From positions 62,001-126,000 of the forward strand of contig NZ_JAUSTQ010000002.1 of NCBI RefSeq assembly GCF_030812915.1: DNA of 64,000 nt. Direction: 5' to 3'. A program made the position numbers and the translations under genes. Positions 62,620 to 64,000 of this stretch are shown piece by piece. The notes under the pieces were generated by a model, which worked only from the letters and a program-made list of their open reading frames with translations, was not told the origin of the DNA and did no database searches. Numbering within the stretch: the stretch's first letter is position 1; each line of letters opens with the position of its first letter. Source of the stretch: Alkalibacillus salilacus. Its GTDB lineage: Bacteria > Bacillota > Bacilli > Bacillales > Alkalibacillaceae.

Positions 62620-63961
62620 TTAGCTCACCTACTTTCGAGACAAACTGATCGATCTCATCTTTAGAACGCACTTCTGTTACAGCAACTAACATATGATGAT
62701 CGTACTGTTCTTGATCACGACCTAAATCATAACCACCAATAAACCCTTCCTGTAATAACGCTTCATTTAACTCTTGAACTGGCTTATTTAATTTCACAAT
62801 AAACTCATTGAAAAACGGACCGTCATATAATGTTTCAAATCCAGCACTCTCAAATGCTTTTTTCGCATAACGTGCTTTTTTCATATTTAATTCGGCCATT
62901 TCACGAACACCTTGTTTTCCTAGAGCACTCATAGCTACTGATGAAGCAAGCGCATTTAAAGCCTGGTTTGAACAAATATTTGAAGTGGCTTTATCACGTC
63001 GGATATGTTGCTCGCGAGCTTGTAATGTTAAAACAAAACCTCTTCGACCTTCATCATCTGTCGTTTGCCCTACTAACCGCCCAGGTACTTTTCTCATTAA
63101 TTTTTTCGTCGTTGCAAAATAACCACAATGTGGGCCACCGAATTGTGTAGGAATACCGAAAACTTGAGCGTCACCCACAACAATATCTGCACCAAACTCG
63201 CCTGGCGGTGTTAAATAACCTAATGCAAGTGGATTACTAGAGACAATCATCATTGTTTTCTGTTGTTCACTGACGAGTGATTGAACATCTTCAAGTGGCT
63301 CAATCTGACCGAAGAAATTAGGATATTGCATGACAACACTCGCTGTATCATCATCTAGTTCTGCTTTTAACTGATCAAGGTCAGTTAATCCATTTTGGTG
63401 ATCAATCTCAATTATGTCTAAGTTAAATCCTTTTGCGTAAGTATAAATCACATCTAATGATTCTGGATGAATCGCTTTCGATACAATGACTTTTTTCTTT
63501 TTAGTCTGACCGGCGCTTAAATTAACCGCTTCAGCTAAAGCTGTACCTCCATCGTACATAGACGAGTTAGCAACCTCCATGCCAGTCATCTCACAGATCA
63601 TCGTTTGAAATTCGAAAATCGCTTGTAATTCACCTTGTGAGATCTCTGGCTGATAAGGTGTATATGCGGTATAAAACTCAGAACGAGAAATCACATGGTC
63701 TACTATTGAAGGGATGTAATGCTCGTAAACACCTGCCCCTAGAAATGAAGTGTGAGATTGAGTATGGCTATTCTGTTCAGCTAAACCAGCCATTTCTTTC
63801 TTAAGTTCAAACTCCGACTTTGCTGGTTTAATATTCAATTCACCAGTGAATCGGACAGGTTCCGGTATGTCTGCAAATAATTCATCAGATGATGAAACGC
63901 CAATGGTCTTAAGCATTGCCTGACGATCTTCATCTGTCATTGGAATATATCGATGTTGCAT
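62612..63961 (-). CDS. gcvPA: Glycine dehydrogenase (decarboxylating) subunit 1
   Basis: A 449-residue subunit beginning with [14 protein letters not shown], then [18 protein letters not shown] (core [10 protein letters not shown]), [14 protein letters not shown] and [17 protein letters not shown], all highly conserved in P-protein N-terminal halves. AAGAGGTGAG precedes the ATG. In the standard gcvT-gcvPA-gcvPB operon. Confidence 0.96.
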   Translation of the reverse strand: MQHRYIPMTDEDRQAMLKTIGVSSSDELFADIPEPVRFTGELNIKPAKSEFELKKEMAGLAEQNSHTQSHTSFLGAGVYEHYIPSIVDHVISRSEFYTAYTPYQPEISQGELQAIFEFQTMICEMTGMEVANSSMYDGGTALAEAVNLSAGQTKKKKVIVSKAIHPESLDVIYTYAKGFNLDIIEIDHQNGLTDLDQLKAELDDDTASVVMQYPNFFGQIEPLEDVQSLVSEQQKTMMIVSSNPLALGYLTPPGEFGADIVVGDAQVFGIPTQFGGPHCGYFATTKKLMRKVPGRLVGQTTDDEGRRGFVLTLQAREQHIRRDKATSNICSNQALNALASSVAMSALGKQGVREMAELNMKKARYAKKAFESAGFETLYDGPFFNEFIVKLNKPVQELNEALLQEGFIGGYDLGRDQEQYDHHMLVAVTEVRSKDEIDQFVSKVGELNG

Positions 63962-63976
63962 GATTTAACTCACCTC

Positions 63977-64000
63977 TTATCCTCTTTTATAAAATGGTGT
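63977..64000 (-). CDS. gcvT: Aminomethyltransferase GcvT, last 7 codons (partial)
   Basis: The right edge encodes T-P-F-Y-K-R-G then TAA on the minus strand, 16 bases before gcvPA. T-P-F-Y-K-R is the usual GcvT C-terminus and gcvT precedes gcvPA in Bacillus. The rest lies outside the window, so this rests on seven residues plus context. Confidence 0.65.
   Translation of the reverse strand, partial: TPFYKRG

Overview
The window is a chromosomal segment of a low-GC, endospore-forming Firmicute of the family Bacillaceae. Evidence: a complete spoIIIAA-AH operon, spo0A and spoIVB, and gene order that follows the Bacillus subtilis yqk-yqj-yqi-yqh region for long stretches. A large structured RNA recognised as OLE RNA, with its partner gene oapA, points to a halophilic, alkaliphilic or otherwise extremophilic lineage, because OLE is known mainly from such Firmicutes. 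No prophage, insertion sequence, CRISPR array, tRNA or rRNA was seen. Most genes lie on the minus strand.

Layout. 0-10 kb: partial endonuclease Q-like gene, nudF, two metallo-beta-lactamase-fold hydrolases, an aldo/keto reductase, a RocB-like M20 peptidase, then a plus-strand set of glycerophosphodiesterase, namA, rnz and an aldehyde dehydrogenase. 10-17 kb: dinB, then a propionate/methylmalonyl-CoA operon (split B12-dependent mutase, epimerase, carboxyltransferase, PepT-like peptidase), with a tiny Prli42-like gene divergent from it. 17-21 kb: a lone RND efflux pump, yqjA and brxB. 21-32 kb: the branched-chain keto-acid operon bkdR-ptb-bcd-buk-lpdV-bkdAA-bkdAB-bkdB. 32-38 kb: aspartate kinase, spo0A, spoIVB, recN, argR and tlyA. 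38-46 kb: dxs, oapA, OLE RNA, ispA, xseB, xseA, folD and nusB, the gene set known around OLE in Bacillus halodurans. 46-53 kb: yqhY-accC-accB and the spoIIIA operon. 53-64 kb: efp, yqhT, aroQ, yqhR, yqhP, an intron-split nrdJ, yqhL, gcvPB, gcvPA and the tail of gcvT.

How it works together. The bkd operon converts branched-chain amino acids to branched acyl-CoAs; propionyl-CoA from isoleucine and valine could then pass through the carboxyltransferase, epimerase and mutase to succinyl-CoA. AccB/AccC encoded at 46-48 kb could supply biotin functions, but that is inference. Two enzymes in the window need cobalamin: the mutase and the class II ribonucleotide reductase.

Most notable: (1) OLE RNA and OapA, with a good sigma-A promoter directly upstream of the RNA; (2) a group I intron of about 1216 nt inside nrdJ, with a traceable P1 pairing and a LAGLIDADG endonuclease whose stop codon lies beside the P7 helix; (3) a BkdR regulator without the GAFTGA loop needed to contact sigma-54, no -24/-12 promoter before ptb, and a sigma-A promoter with a CcpA-like cre site in its spacer; (4) a FapR-like operator before accBC; (5) paired NrdR boxes before nrdJ. 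OLE and group I introns are known classes. The bkd rewiring and the FapR-accBC link are the least expected observations.
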